Counted from the stretch's first letter, positions 44,170-53,600 are shown. The stretch is 64,000 nt of DNA from Brevibacillus panacihumi W25 (GCF_000503775.1 NZ_KI629785.1:124001-188000); one strand, 5' to 3'. A program made the numbers and translations. Notes: generated by a model from the letters alone, not told the origin.

Positions 44170-45231
44170 ATGTCTGTAACCACTCTCGATGGACAAGCAC
44201 TGGCAGCCGAGATCAGACGGCAAACCGCTTTGGCTAATCGCAACAACGTGACCCGAACACAAGCCTACCTTCAGTTTTACCGCGAGCACGAGGAGGTTCA
44301 CTGGGCTTTGCTGGCTCATCTCGTCTCGCGAAATGGCGGCTGGAATATGACAGACCTGCAGGGAGAGTGGCTCCCCCGGATCATGGATCCCGCTTCCCGC
44401 AACGCCTACTTTTGGTTTTTGGAACGATGCAATTGGCTGATCTTTCACGATGCGTACGCCCAGCTTCTGCTCTATGCGGAAATGAAACGAAGTGGAAGAG
44501 ATTTGACCAACCTGCTCCCTTCCTTGCATGTATCCTCTTTTATGCAAGGCTTCTGGCAGGACTTTTTGACGTCTGGGGACAGTGCACGACTGACACGGGC
44601 CTTAATCGTCAATGAGCAGCAATATATCGAACAACGTGTGGTTCGAAAATCCTTCACGTATCATCGAATCTTCTCCACGCTCGCCTTTTTCGCCCAGTCT
44701 CAGCTTTCCCTAAACCAGACTCTTTTTCCCTATAAAGCGCATCCGACCGATCGCCGATTTCAGCTTGTCGGGATGAACGTGCATGATTTTCCCGAGATCA
44801 ACCAGCGCATTGCGATTGGCAAAGCCTTGTACAAGCTGTTGTACGAAGACAAAAAAAGGCTCGATTCCATCCGGGAATTTGCCTTTCGCATTCCACATAC
44901 CGGCTCCAGGGCGGATTATTGGCCGCATCTGTTTACTCCGGTCGAGCTAGCACAACGAGAGGCTTCGCTATCTGACAACAATGCCTACTCGCTTCGGCTG
45001 CACAAGGATTCACTGCGGGAAGGAGCTCCCAAACTATACAGTCCTTTTTTGCACAAGGCTTGGCCGGATACCTCGCACGATCCGGCGGACGGAGTCGACT
45101 GGTATCGCGATCCGCGTTGGCTCTCCGTAGTCGACGAACCGATCGAACTGCCGAGCATTGCCACGGAAGAGTACGCACGGGCGCTCCAGTGGATCGATTA
45201 TGGAGTCAAGATCGTCTCGCTTTTTTCCTGA
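44170..45231 (+). CDS. DUF2515 family protein (YppC-like)
   Basis: A 353-residue soluble protein matching the Bacillales DUF2515 family. It shows NNVTRTQAYLQFYREHEEVHWALLAH-type spacing, LVSRNGGWNMTDL, FWFLERCNWLIFHDAYAQLL, and IEQRVVRKSFTYHRIFSTL. The family function is unknown. The start is unclear: ATG 44170 is about 13 bases after GAGGTG, while ATG 44146 has no site. The 3-prime end overlaps the convergent neighbour by 34 bases. Confidence 0.75.
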   Translation: MSVTTLDGQALAAEIRRQTALANRNNVTRTQAYLQFYREHEEVHWALLAHLVSRNGGWNMTDLQGEWLPRIMDPASRNAYFWFLERCNWLIFHDAYAQLLLYAEMKRSGRDLTNLLPSLHVSSFMQGFWQDFLTSGDSARLTRALIVNEQQYIEQRVVRKSFTYHRIFSTLAFFAQSQLSLNQTLFPYKAHPTDRRFQLVGMNVHDFPEINQRIAIGKALYKLLYEDKKRLDSIREFAFRIPHTGSRADYWPHLFTPVELAQREASLSDNNAYSLRLHKDSLREGAPKLYSPFLHKAWPDTSHDPADGVDWYRDPRWLSVVDEPIELPSIATEEYARALQWIDYGVKIVSLFS

Positions 45232-46124
45232 CCGAACAAGATCCGCTCCACCCATTGGTAGCATCGCTCCAGCTCTTCATCGCGAATCAGCTCGGAGCGA
45301 TGCTCAAAGACGATTTTTACGTGCGGATTTTCATCCCGGATGATGTTGAGGTAGCTCTCGATAGGAGCCCAGCCCTCTTCCGGCAGGCATTGCGGCAGGG
45401 CGGGATAGTGGTTGTGCTTCATCTCTTCTCCCTGGACCTGCATCGTCCAAAGGTGAATCGTTTCCGCATATTTGGCGAACTTCTTCAGTACTTTTCGGGC
45501 ATCAAAATACGGGTCGATTCGCTCCTGGACGTACAGTCTTCCCGTATCCAGACAAAGGCGTATGCGCGGATACTTTTGCAGCAGCTTTTCCACAATCGTC
45601 GTGTCATACACATAGCGATTGCAGGCATCGAATTCAAGCACGGGAGTGAAGTGAAAAGCCTCGCTCTGCCTGGACAGCCAGGAAAACAGCTCCTCGCTTT
45701 TCTCGATAAATGCCTCCAGGGGATAGTCGCTCTCATAGACGTAATCCCGTTGATCCGCGAAGCGCCATCTGTCCCACTTGACCCTGTTATCCAGAATGAC
45801 CGGCTTGGGATAGTGGAACAAAACGTAGGAGGGCTTCACCGACCGCAGGTATTCCAGCTCTAGCGCAATCTCTGCATAAGCTTGCTGTCTGGCCTGCTCA
45901 TCCAAATCCATGAAGAGAGCGTCACGAAGTATCCCCTGCTTCGCCCGCAGCGGGTAGTGAATCCCGATGGCAAAATTGTTGGTTTGTGCTTCCTTCACCA
46001 ATGTGCGAATTCCTGCCTCGTCAGCAAACAGGCAGGCTTCGATGCCATAAAAGCCGGTTTTGAAATCCCGCTCATATTTCTGCCAATCAAAACCACCGTA
46101 CTGACCGATTAAAAAACGCTTCAT
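45198..46124 (-). CDS. Sugar phosphate isomerase/epimerase-like TIM barrel
   Basis: A 308-residue protein of the xylose-isomerase-like superfamily. It shows FAIGIHYPLRAKQG, VLFHYPKP, PVLEFDACNRY, LCLDTGRLYVQERI, ETIHLWTMQV and VKIVFEHRSELI, strands with His/Glu/Asp positions expected to bind a divalent metal. The substrate is unknown; an endonuclease IV-like activity is less likely given the short length and missing zinc ligands. It heads a minus-strand group, with DUF1444 and DUF3900 genes upstream. Confidence 0.75.
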   Translation of the reverse strand: MKRFLIGQYGGFDWQKYERDFKTGFYGIEACLFADEAGIRTLVKEAQTNNFAIGIHYPLRAKQGILRDALFMDLDEQARQQAYAEIALELEYLRSVKPSYVLFHYPKPVILDNRVKWDRWRFADQRDYVYESDYPLEAFIEKSEELFSWLSRQSEAFHFTPVLEFDACNRYVYDTTIVEKLLQKYPRIRLCLDTGRLYVQERIDPYFDARKVLKKFAKYAETIHLWTMQVQGEEMKHNHYPALPQCLPEEGWAPIESYLNIIRDENPHVKIVFEHRSELIRDEELERCYQWVERILFGQEKSETILTP

Positions 46125-46151
46125 GACCTCCCGCCTTTCATCCTGCCCCTT

Positions 46152-46754
46152 TTACTTCCCATCATGGGAAACGACGAGAAAAGGCGTCAGCTCTCCATCT
46201 TCCCAGTAGAACGGCAATAAAGAGATCGGGACCTCTCCCTTTGAAGCAAAATCATACGTCAGCCTGGCTAACAGATGGGCTCCTGTCTCCCCAACCATAT
46301 CGGCGACAATGAGAACATCCTGGTGTGGGATCGAGACCCCCAGGGAATCTCCCGTTTTTTTCGCGTCAAAATCGCGCAGCAGATCGTCCAGCAAGATCCG
46401 GCTCGCCGCGTAGCCATCCGTCGGGCTGATAAAATGGATGAGGTTATCCCCCACCGATTGGCTTTTTACAGAAAAAGGTAGTTTCTTCAGATTTTCCATC
46501 GCGTGGTGATGCAATTCCTCCGGGGTCCATCCGGCTTCCGTCAGCATGTGAGGCTCGATCAGCAGATAGCCCTTGTCCATATCCAACGCGTACAGAATAG
46601 CGGTATCGGCCGTATGCGGCTTGGACACCCAGCGCTTCGGCTGCTTTTGTACCAGGCTTGCATGGCGTATAACGGGGTAGACACGGTTTTGTTGCCCACT
46701 TACTGTCACGGGGCTCCTCTTTTGTTTGCTGCTAGGGTCCTTCGCTTCGCTCAT
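46152..46754 (-). CDS. ytpQ: DUF1444 family protein (YtpQ-like)
   Basis: A 200-residue protein with the DUF1444 hallmark LGVSIPHQDVLIVADMVG and GEVPISLLPFYWEDGEL. The family is common in Bacillales and of unknown function. It is shorter than typical YtpQ (about 270) and begins with a low-complexity basic tail. ATG at 46754 follows AAGGAGG at 11 bases; the reading from 46784 would contain that site. It lies 20 bases after the DUF3900 gene. Confidence 0.7.
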   Translation of the reverse strand: MSEAKDPSSKQKRSPVTVSGQQNRVYPVIRHASLVQKQPKRWVSKPHTADTAILYALDMDKGYLLIEPHMLTEAGWTPEELHHHAMENLKKLPFSVKSQSVGDNLIHFISPTDGYAASRILLDDLLRDFDAKKTGDSLGVSIPHQDVLIVADMVGETGAHLLARLTYDFASKGEVPISLLPFYWEDGELTPFLVVSHDGK

Positions 46755-46774
46755 TTCGCTGCCATCCTCCTTTC

Positions 46775-47917
46775 TTACTCCCAAGGCGGCTTGTCCGTAT
46801 CCCCAACCTGTTCGGATGCGGGAACAGCAGGAATCGTCTGCCCTCCGCCAGTCCGGCTCCCCCGGGATTCAATCTCCCGCACAATCTCTGCCAATTCCTT
46901 GGGTTTGACAAATTCCACTGGAGAGACCCCTCGCTCGAACTGCAGCATTTCTCCCTCCAGCAGCACCAGATAACGACCGTTTACCTTGGCAATATGCAGA
47001 CTCGATCCATAATCTGCGAGCAAGGTGCGAATCGTCATGTGATCCAGCTTGAATTTCAGTTCTACTTCGGGCTGGCGATCCGTAATGATCTGCATGGCTT
47101 CCATCACCGTCTCATGCTCCCATTTTTCCGCCAGCTCTCGCTTGGGACTTGCCGCGATCAGTTCGATGGCTTCTTCCTCGCGCAGCCGTTCTTCCGTCTC
47201 TTCCGGATAGGTGAAGGCAATATGCTGTCTCGCCAGGGAGATCACTTCTTCGGAGACCAACTGCGGAACCGATTGCGGGTATTCGATGAAACGCAGAAAT
47301 TCCTCAAAGTAACGAGCGTGAGAAAACTGATGAATCTTTACATGATAGGGGTCATTCATCCCTGATTCAATCATATACGGATACATGATCGATTTCATGT
47401 TTTTCGCGTTGATGGCCATTTGCACATTGGCAATCAGACTTTTTTCGTCGGTAATGACGGCTGTTTTTTGTTCAAAATCGCATTTGAGGATAAACACGTA
47501 CCGTTCGTCCAGCAGCTCCAGACGCGTCCGCACGATGATCAGCACGCCTCCCCTCACCTGCGAGGTGCGCAAATACGACTGAACCAGCTCCTGGCAAGGC
47601 TCTTTGCTCTCTGCTGACGTGTCTGCCTGGACTAACCGCGAAAGCAGCGCGTAGTTGGGGTTGGAATCAAGCGGATGGCCCGGCTCGAGGACGAATCGCC
47701 CCAGTTTCGTCGGGGTGCCGTCGCTGCGCGGATTTTCTTCCACTTTTCTCTTGGCGATACGGGCAAATTCACCGTCCAAAAAGTCGCGAAGTTCGCTCTT
47801 CTCGTACTCATCGGGATTCAGATGCCTCGTCATTCTCACCAGTTTGGGAGAGTCCTCACTCTCCGGCTGCTCGATCAAATAAAAGGACAACCAATCTATA
47901 TGAAATTTCATCATCAT
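46775..47917 (-). CDS. DUF3900 family protein
   Basis: A 380-residue protein matching the Bacillales DUF3900 family. It opens with FHIDWLSFYLIEQ, then SELRDFLDGEFARIAKRKVE and TKLGRFVLEPGHPLDSNPNY, and later VFILKCDFEQKTAVIT. There are no catalytic or membrane features. Nucleoid-associated proteins of the YejK type share a faintly similar layout, which is a guess only. The start is one of three successive ATGs at 47917, 47914 and 47911 after AGGAG. Confidence 0.75.
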   Translation of the reverse strand: MMMKFHIDWLSFYLIEQPESEDSPKLVRMTRHLNPDEYEKSELRDFLDGEFARIAKRKVEENPRSDGTPTKLGRFVLEPGHPLDSNPNYALLSRLVQADTSAESKEPCQELVQSYLRTSQVRGGVLIIVRTRLELLDERYVFILKCDFEQKTAVITDEKSLIANVQMAINAKNMKSIMYPYMIESGMNDPYHVKIHQFSHARYFEEFLRFIEYPQSVPQLVSEEVISLARQHIAFTYPEETEERLREEEAIELIAASPKRELAEKWEHETVMEAMQIITDRQPEVELKFKLDHMTIRTLLADYGSSLHIAKVNGRYLVLLEGEMLQFERGVSPVEFVKPKELAEIVREIESRGSRTGGGQTIPAVPASEQVGDTDKPPWE

Positions 47918-47996
47918 TTCGCTCCTGTCTTTACTGCAACGAAATGATTATATCAAAAGGCGCGCATGCGGTCAGGCTTTTTCAGACAAAGAAAAG

Positions 47997-48044
47997 AGCG
48001 GAGCGCGTCTGCCGTGATTGATTCACCGCATCGCTCCGCTTTTT
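47997..48044 (-). terminator. Terminator of the 51-residue protein gene
   Basis: AGCGGAGCG pairs with CGCTCCGCT; the loop holds a second hairpin (GTGA/TCAC). The minus-strand tail is CTTTTCTTTG. Confidence 0.7.
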
Positions 48045-48053
48045 ACCAAATAG

Positions 48054-48209
48054 CTACTCCGAGATCGGCTCCTGTTTGGCCTTCTCCATCATGTCCTTGC
48101 GTTCATTGGCTTCGCTACGAAGCGTCTGACGCTCCTGCTTCGTCAACACCTCGCCGCCGACAGGACCGTTTACCAGCAAGTCTTCTTCATGCAAACGATC
48201 TTTGCGCAT
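48054..48209 (-). CDS. Small hydrophilic protein, unknown
   Basis: A 51-residue charged protein (MRKDRLHEEDLLVNGPVGGE, then a Lys/Arg/Glu-rich helix). Its support is a near-ideal GGAGGG five bases before the ATG and a hairpin terminator right after the stop. It lies between the DEAD-box helicase gene and the DUF3900 gene. No family recognised. Confidence 0.6.
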   Translation of the reverse strand: MRKDRLHEEDLLVNGPVGGEVLTKQERQTLRSEANERKDMMEKAKQEPISE

Positions 48210-48267
48210 GGTTCCCTCCAACAGACAAGAGTAATGTCTGTTCTACTTTGTTCCATTGATGCGCTTT

Positions 48268-49536
48268 CTATGTACGCGGCTTGCCGATTTTTCCGTTTTT
48301 CGTTCCTGCTCCCGCTTTGGAGACAGCAGGCTTCGACTTTCCTGTTTTTGCTGGTTTTTGCCGCGTTTCCGTTTGTTTCTCTGCAGGCTTGCCGCCACGA
48401 CTTTCTTTCGGATCTTGCAACGCTCCGTGCGCCATGATTTTTTCTGTAATGCTCAAGCCCGTCTGTTTGGCAAATTTGCGGATGATAAACAGCTCCTGGG
48501 AAGTGATCACGGAAAAAACCAGTCCAGCCCGTCCCATGCGCCCTGTACGCCCGCTGCGGTGCACATACGTATCTGCGTCAGGGGCCGGGTCGTAGTGAAC
48601 GACGCACTCCACACCGGGAATATCGATCCCTCTTGCAGAGACATCTGTCGTAATCAGAACGGGAAATACGCCATCACGAAATTGTTGGATCGTGCGCGCC
48701 CGATCCTCCTTCGTGGCCTCCCGATGCAGCAAACGGCATGGGAGGTGATGGTAATTCAGTTTGGAGACGATTTCATCCACCTTGTCAATCTGATTGACGA
48801 ATACAATCGACGAACGCACATTCACGAGACGCAGCAGTCGGCGCAAGGTATCCACCTTTTTACGCGGATCGGTCAGCAGATACAGATGGGCGACTCCTTG
48901 TGCTCCCTCAGGTGCCGAAGCGCGGATGACAACCTCGTCTTTGGTGACCGCCGAGGCCTGGTCGATGATCGCTTCCGGAATCGTCGCAGAGAAAAACAGC
49001 CGCTGGGTGTCGCGCAAGGTCCGCTTCATCACATCGAATACAGGTTTGCCGAAGCCTGCATCCAGCATACGGTCAGCCTCGTCGACTACAACCGTTTTGA
49101 CTTCATGCAGCTTGACTTTGCGCTGATCAATCAATTCCAGCAGCCTGCCTGGCGTGGCTACGATAAGCATCGGTTTTTTCTTCAACTTCTCGATCTGGCG
49201 CTTTACATCCACGCCCCCGATCAGTGGGAGAACAGCCGTATCTTGCCCAGGGAGCAATCCCTCAGCCACTCGGGCGATCTGCATGACCAACTCATGCGTC
49301 GGAGCCAATACAATGGCCTGTACATCCTTTTTATCGATATCTGCCTTGGACAGAATCGGCAGCAGATAGGCATAGGTTTTGCCTGTTCCGGTCGGCGATT
49401 CGACCAAGGCGTCTTTTCCTTCCCATATGACAGGAATCGCCTCTGCTTGCACAGGGGTCGGCGTCTCCATATTTTGTTCACGCAAACGTTCGAGAAGTGG
49501 TGCAGCAACATGTAAATCAGCAAACGTGGTACTCAC
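48268..49536 (-). CDS. DEAD-box RNA helicase
   Basis: A 422-residue ATP-dependent RNA helicase. It has the Q motif TPVQAEAIPVIWEG, Walker A SPTGTGKTYA, VDEADRMLD, SAT in FFSATIPEA, and the C-terminal domain with VLITTDVSARGIDIPGVE and HRSGRTGRMGRAG. A basic Lys/Ala/Gly-rich tail of about 50 residues could bind RNA. Size and form resemble the YfmL-type helicases that act in ribosome assembly. GTG 49536 follows AGGAGGG at 5 bases. Confidence 0.92.
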   Translation of the reverse strand: MSTTFADLHVAAPLLERLREQNMETPTPVQAEAIPVIWEGKDALVESPTGTGKTYAYLLPILSKADIDKKDVQAIVLAPTHELVMQIARVAEGLLPGQDTAVLPLIGGVDVKRQIEKLKKKPMLIVATPGRLLELIDQRKVKLHEVKTVVVDEADRMLDAGFGKPVFDVMKRTLRDTQRLFFSATIPEAIIDQASAVTKDEVVIRASAPEGAQGVAHLYLLTDPRKKVDTLRRLLRLVNVRSSIVFVNQIDKVDEIVSKLNYHHLPCRLLHREATKEDRARTIQQFRDGVFPVLITTDVSARGIDIPGVECVVHYDPAPDADTYVHRSGRTGRMGRAGLVFSVITSQELFIIRKFAKQTGLSITEKIMAHGALQDPKESRGGKPAEKQTETRQKPAKTGKSKPAVSKAGAGTKNGKIGKPRT

Positions 49537-49616
49537 AAGAACCCTCCTGGCATGAAAATCTTGCATTGGGTAAGCTTACCACACTTTGCCCGGAGAAAAC
49601 AGAGGTCACGCAACAA

Positions 49617-49641
49617 GGCGAAATCCTTTTAGGACCTCGCC
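49617..49641 (-). terminator. Terminator of the 47-residue protein gene
   Basis: GGCGA pairs with TCGCC and an inner TCCT with AGGA. TTGTTG follows on the minus strand. Confidence 0.5.
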
Positions 49642-49650
49642 CGTTCAACC

Positions 49651-49794
49651 CTATCCGTTATTGGAATCCATACGGGTCTCCTGCTTTTCCTGCAGGTCGT
49701 GTCGATCCCGGCTTGTTGTCTGATTCCGGGTCCCTTTATCACTATTTTGGTACTCCTCTACTTCCTTCTGAAATTCTTCGTCGTATCCTCGCAC
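49651..49794 (-). CDS. Small hydrophilic protein, unknown
   Basis: A 47-residue charged frame (RGYDEEFQKEVEEYQNSDKG...) with a strong AGGAGGTGAGG five bases before its GTG start and a hairpin after the stop. It is rich in Glu, Gln, Arg and Asp, like many small sporulation-associated proteins. No family recognised. Confidence 0.5.
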   Translation of the reverse strand: MRGYDEEFQKEVEEYQNSDKGTRNQTTSRDRHDLQEKQETRMDSNNG

Positions 49795-49911
49795 AAGCCT
49801 CACCTCCTGCCTTTAGCTTTCCCGGCAGCCACTTTTCTTCATTCCTTGTAACTTTTTACCCGATTTTTCGTCCTAATGTAGTAGAAAGTTATCCGAGAAA
49901 GTAGGAATGAC

Positions 49912-51009
49912 ATGAGTGACACGATTCATACCTTATCGCGGACCCGTACGCGCAAAAAAGCCGCTCGGCGTAGACCCCTGCGTTGGGTGAAGCGTTTTTT
50001 TCTTGTTTCTACCCTCTGTTTTACCACTTTGGCCTTTTTGGGACTTCTTTTTCTATTTGGAACCAAGACAGGGGTAGAACTTCGCGAATGGGCTGCCGGT
50101 ACCTTGCTGACCACGCAGCATGATTACTGGGCTCCGTACACTTTTTTACCTGAAGAAAAGCTGCAGGCTCTGAAACAGCAAATTACGAATCCAGAGGTGA
50201 TCAATTCGGTTCCGGAGTCGGAACCAGATCCGCAAACCGACGTCATTTACGGACCCTTGCCTGTGCCAATGCCTGAACCGGAAAAACCGCGTGAGTTGAT
50301 CGAAATCGAAGATATATACGTATCCAAGGGCAGTTATTTTTTCAGAGGCAAAATCATGTACATCAGCGATCCCAATCGGGTTCATCTTCTGGTGACCAAC
50401 CGCAAGGACCGTGGGGATCTGCTGGACGAGTTCGCGAAAAAAACCAATGCACTTGGGATCGTCAATGCGAGCGGATTCCATGATCCAGACGGATACGGAA
50501 AAGGCGCTACTGCCTACGGAGTCGTGATCAAGGATGGGAAAATCCTGCAGGGCTACAATCCCAGATCAGGAGAGACCGCCCTTGGCATCACATACGATGG
50601 AAAGCTGGTGACAGGCAGCTACAGTGCCGAACAACTGGTCAAAATGGGTGTTCGGGATGCCATGAGCTTCCGTCCACAGTTGATCGTAAACGGCAAGAAT
50701 CTCTTCGCAGACAAGCCTGCTAAAAGCTGGGGCATTCAACCGCGCACCGCGATCGGACAGAAAGAAGACGGAACGATTGTTTTCGCAGTTATCGACGGCC
50801 GCCAGCCCAGTCACTCCATCGGCGCCAGCATGAATGACATGGCCGAGCTTTTGGAGCAGCGCGGCGTCGTGACCGCGATGGCGATGGATGGCGGTTCCAG
50901 CTCGATGATGCTGTATAACGGAGAGGCAATCACCAGTACCTCTTCCCCTTATCATCGCGGGCGGTATTTGCCCAACGCATGGGCCGTGATGCCTGAGAGC
51001 GCTGAATAA
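49912..51009 (+). CDS. Exported phosphodiester glycosidase-like protein (NAGPA domain)
   Basis: A 365-residue protein anchored by an N-terminal membrane helix (about residues 27-50) after a very basic tail. A linker is followed by a NAGPA/phosphodiester glycosidase domain (about 145-362): ALGIVNASGFHDPDG, GVVIKDGKILQG, RTAIGQKEDGTIVFAVIDGR and the signature AMAMDGGSSSMML. The Bacillus homologue YoeB/NagPA-like proteins act on cell-surface glycans; the substrate here is unknown. The ATG has AGGA upstream. A strong terminator follows. Confidence 0.85.
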   Translation: MSDTIHTLSRTRTRKKAARRRPLRWVKRFFLVSTLCFTTLAFLGLLFLFGTKTGVELREWAAGTLLTTQHDYWAPYTFLPEEKLQALKQQITNPEVINSVPESEPDPQTDVIYGPLPVPMPEPEKPRELIEIEDIYVSKGSYFFRGKIMYISDPNRVHLLVTNRKDRGDLLDEFAKKTNALGIVNASGFHDPDGYGKGATAYGVVIKDGKILQGYNPRSGETALGITYDGKLVTGSYSAEQLVKMGVRDAMSFRPQLIVNGKNLFADKPAKSWGIQPRTAIGQKEDGTIVFAVIDGRQPSHSIGASMNDMAELLEQRGVVTAMAMDGGSSSMMLYNGEAITSTSSPYHRGRYLPNAWAVMPESAE

Positions 51010-51018
51010 AACAAATGC

Positions 51019-51058
51019 AAAACAGGCAGTCCCGAGAGATACCCGGGCTGCCTGTTTT
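51019..51058. terminator. Bidirectional terminator
   Basis: AAAACAGGCAG-t-CCCG pairs with CGGG-CTGCCTGTTTT between the convergent NAGPA and ABC-F genes. Confidence 0.88.
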
Positions 51059-51066
51059 CTTCATGC

Positions 51067-52638
51067 TTACAATTTAATGGGTGCCTTGCTCTGTGCCAGG
51101 CTCCATTCTTCTACATTCCATACCTGCGTCACCCAGTCTTCGTAGAATTCCGGTTCGTGGCAGACCAGCAGGACAGTGCCTTTGAATTCTTTTAATGCAC
51201 GTCTCAATTCTTCCTTGGCGACAACATCCAAGTGGTTCGTCGGCTCGTCAAAAACCAGCCAATTGCTTTCACGCTGGAGCAGCTTGCATAGACGCACCTT
51301 CGCCTGCTCGCCCCCCGACAAGGCGTTCATGTTGCGGTTGATATGCTCGTTTTTCAAACCGCATCGAGCCAATGCGCCACGCACTTCATGGTTGGTCATG
51401 GAAGGAAATTCATTCCATACCTCGTCCAGGGCTGTGATCGGTTTGGCCTTTACTTCCTGTTCAAAGTAAGCAGGATGCAGGAAATCGCCGCGTTCCAGCT
51501 TGCCGCCGAGCGGAGGGATGATACCCAACAAGGTTTTGAGCAGCGTAGATTTTCCGACACCGTTCATCCCGACAATCGCGACTTTCTCGCCACGCTCCAG
51601 CTTGACGCTCAGCTTGGGCAGCAAAGTGTGGGAATACCCGATCTCCAGATCCTCTGTCTCGACGACGAAGCGGCTGCTCGCACGGGATTCCTTGAAATGA
51701 AAGGTCGGTTTCGCAGCTGATTCCGGTTTGTCGATGCGCTCCATCCGGTCCAGCTGCTTCTGGCGGCTTTTTGCCCGACCTGTCGTGGAGGCACGCGCTT
51801 TGTTTCGCGCAATGAAATCCTCCATTTTTGCAATCTCTTCCTGCTGCCGCTCAAATGCGTCGATGTGCTGGCTGCGCTTCATCTCAGACTGCGCCAGGAA
51901 TGATTCATAGTTCCCTGTATAGCGGTTCAGCTTCGTAAATTCCAAATGATAGATCACGTTGACGACCTCGTTCATAAAGGACGTATCGTGAGAAATCAGC
52001 ATGAATGCATACGGATATTCTTTGAGGTAATTCTTCAGCCAGACGATATGCTCCTCGTCCAGGTAGTTCGTCGGCTCATCAAGCAAGAGCACAGTCGGCT
52101 GCTCCAGCAGCAATTTGGCCAACAGTACCTTGGTGCGCTGTCCCCCCGACAATGAAGCGACATCTCGATCCAGTCCGATCGCGCTCAATCCCAGCGCGTT
52201 AGCGATCTCTTCCACCTTGGCATCGATCAGGTAAAAACCGCTTGTCTCCAGACGATCCTGAATCTCGCCCATACGCTCCAGCAGCTCTTCCAACTCCTCG
52301 GGAGAGGCGTCCGCCATTTTTTCCCCGATCTCCATCAATTCCTTTTCTTGCTCGAGCAATGGCGCAAAGGCATCCTTTAGCACATCACGGATGGTTTTTC
52401 CCGCTTCCAGCTTGGTATGCTGATCCAGATAGCCATACTGGACTTTCGGCATCCATTCGATGCGGCCGTGGTCTGCCATGTTTTGGCCCGTTAAAATCCC
52501 CATCATCGTCGATTTCCCGGTTCCATTAGCCCCGACCAGACCTACGCGGTCTCCGGGCTGCAAACGAAAGGAGACATCGCGAAACAAAATGCGGTCCCCA
52601 AATCCGTGGGACAAGTTTTCCACTATCAAGACACTCAT
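51067..52638 (-). CDS. ABC-F family ATPase, YkpA/YbiT-like
   Basis: A 523-residue protein with two ABC ATPase domains and no membrane part. The two Walker A motifs are GLVGANGTGKST and AIVGMNGVGKST; the signatures are SLSGGQRTKVLLAK and ALSGGEQAKVRLCK; the Walker B motifs are VLLLDEPTNYLD and WLVFDEPTNHLD. A charged inter-domain linker (about residues 235-310) is the P-site-tRNA-interaction motif region. ABC-F proteins act on the ribosome in translation control or antibiotic protection; this subgroup resembles YkpA. There is no resistance-gene context. Confidence 0.92.
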   Translation of the reverse strand: MSVLIVENLSHGFGDRILFRDVSFRLQPGDRVGLVGANGTGKSTMMGILTGQNMADHGRIEWMPKVQYGYLDQHTKLEAGKTIRDVLKDAFAPLLEQEKELMEIGEKMADASPEELEELLERMGEIQDRLETSGFYLIDAKVEEIANALGLSAIGLDRDVASLSGGQRTKVLLAKLLLEQPTVLLLDEPTNYLDEEHIVWLKNYLKEYPYAFMLISHDTSFMNEVVNVIYHLEFTKLNRYTGNYESFLAQSEMKRSQHIDAFERQQEEIAKMEDFIARNKARASTTGRAKSRQKQLDRMERIDKPESAAKPTFHFKESRASSRFVVETEDLEIGYSHTLLPKLSVKLERGEKVAIVGMNGVGKSTLLKTLLGIIPPLGGKLERGDFLHPAYFEQEVKAKPITALDEVWNEFPSMTNHEVRGALARCGLKNEHINRNMNALSGGEQAKVRLCKLLQRESNWLVFDEPTNHLDVVAKEELRRALKEFKGTVLLVCHEPEFYEDWVTQVWNVEEWSLAQSKAPIKL

Positions 52639-52663
52639 AAATTCCTCCTGATTGTAAGCTCAC

Positions 52664-53527
52664 TTAGGCGTTTAGCGTAATTCTTTCAAATCGTTTGGGA
52701 GAGTAGCGCTTCACATAGTCCTCACCAGCCATAATCAAGTGATCCAAGCGAACGCGCAGCTCCTGCACAGTGATTCCTTCCATCGCCGTATTTAAAATGG
52801 CCGATCGCGCCATCATCCGCAGCAGGTTCACTTCATTGCTGATTTTTTGCCCAAATATTTTTCCGCTGTGAACGATCTCTGAGCGCTGATTATACGATTT
52901 TTTGATGAACTCGGCAATCCTTTCCCGCTCTTCAAACGTGGTACCAAAATAATAAGCCATGCGCAGGCGCAATTTATAGGTGATCTCCCCTTTTTTTCCG
53001 TCAGGGGCAAAGAGAGATTCCAAGGCAATCCATAAATCGAGCAATTGGTCTTCTGTTCTCTTTTTTTCGAGCGACAGTGTATATCTGCGAAAAGCCAACG
53101 AAGGCAGCTTTTGATCCAGCAGAGAGACGAAGATCTCCTGGGCATTGGAATCAAAAACAAACCTGTTGCCATCGAGTGAGCGTTTCAGATAATTGATTCC
53201 GAACATATCGGGTTGAATCGTAACCACATAAGGGATCGAACAAATTCCATTCATTACAGACATGTTCAATTTGCCTTCCATTTCTTCGATCCAATCCTGA
53301 TCATCCTTGATTCTCATATCGGGGGTATCCGCGACGAGAAACAGGCTCATGGGATCAACCCGTTTATCAAACAATCGTTTGTTTTCGTCCATTTCATTGC
53401 GCAGGTACTTGGAAGCCAACTCGTATGGTTTTTCCGCCCCCGCTACAAGGTAGTAGGAATTCGGTAGCTCCATCCGAAACGGTTTGGGTGCGATGGAATT
53501 AAAAACCGGTGCGATTAAAAGCGGCAT
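52664..53527 (-). CDS. HEPN-domain protein (Apea-like), unknown
   Basis: A 287-residue soluble protein. The N-terminal half has no recognised motif. The C-terminal part (about residues 150-250) resembles the Apea-type HEPN domain: helix TEDQLLDLWIALESLFAP, EITYKLRLRMAYYFG, then KKSYNQRSEIVHSG. The last contains the R-x4-H motif (R215, H220) of HEPN ribonucleases. Such proteins may cleave RNA in defence or regulation, but housekeeping members exist. It lies 26 bases downstream... of no partner gene on the same strand that forms a clear pair; the ABC-F gene follows it. A 20-base palindrome lies upstream. Confidence 0.6.
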   Translation of the reverse strand: MPLLIAPVFNSIAPKPFRMELPNSYYLVAGAEKPYELASKYLRNEMDENKRLFDKRVDPMSLFLVADTPDMRIKDDQDWIEEMEGKLNMSVMNGICSIPYVVTIQPDMFGINYLKRSLDGNRFVFDSNAQEIFVSLLDQKLPSLAFRRYTLSLEKKRTEDQLLDLWIALESLFAPDGKKGEITYKLRLRMAYYFGTTFEERERIAEFIKKSYNQRSEIVHSGKIFGQKISNEVNLLRMMARSAILNTAMEGITVQELRVRLDHLIMAGEDYVKRYSPKRFERITLNA

Positions 53528-53580
53528 GTGATCGCTCCTTTCAAAGGCTAACAGGCACGATATTGTTCTCTCTTTAAGTT

Positions 53581-53600
53581 AACATAATAAATATTATGTT
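53581..53600. promoter_or_regulatory. AT-rich perfect palindrome upstream of the HEPN gene
   Basis: AACATAATA-AA-TATTATGTT has nine pairs per arm, 54 bases before the HEPN gene start. It fits an operator that overlaps a promoter; no factor is known. Confidence 0.5.

Noticed and set aside
49497..49904. Plus-strand frame before the NAGPA gene
   Set aside because: It overlaps the helicase start and the small minus-strand gene, has no ribosome site, and reads through a terminator hairpin.
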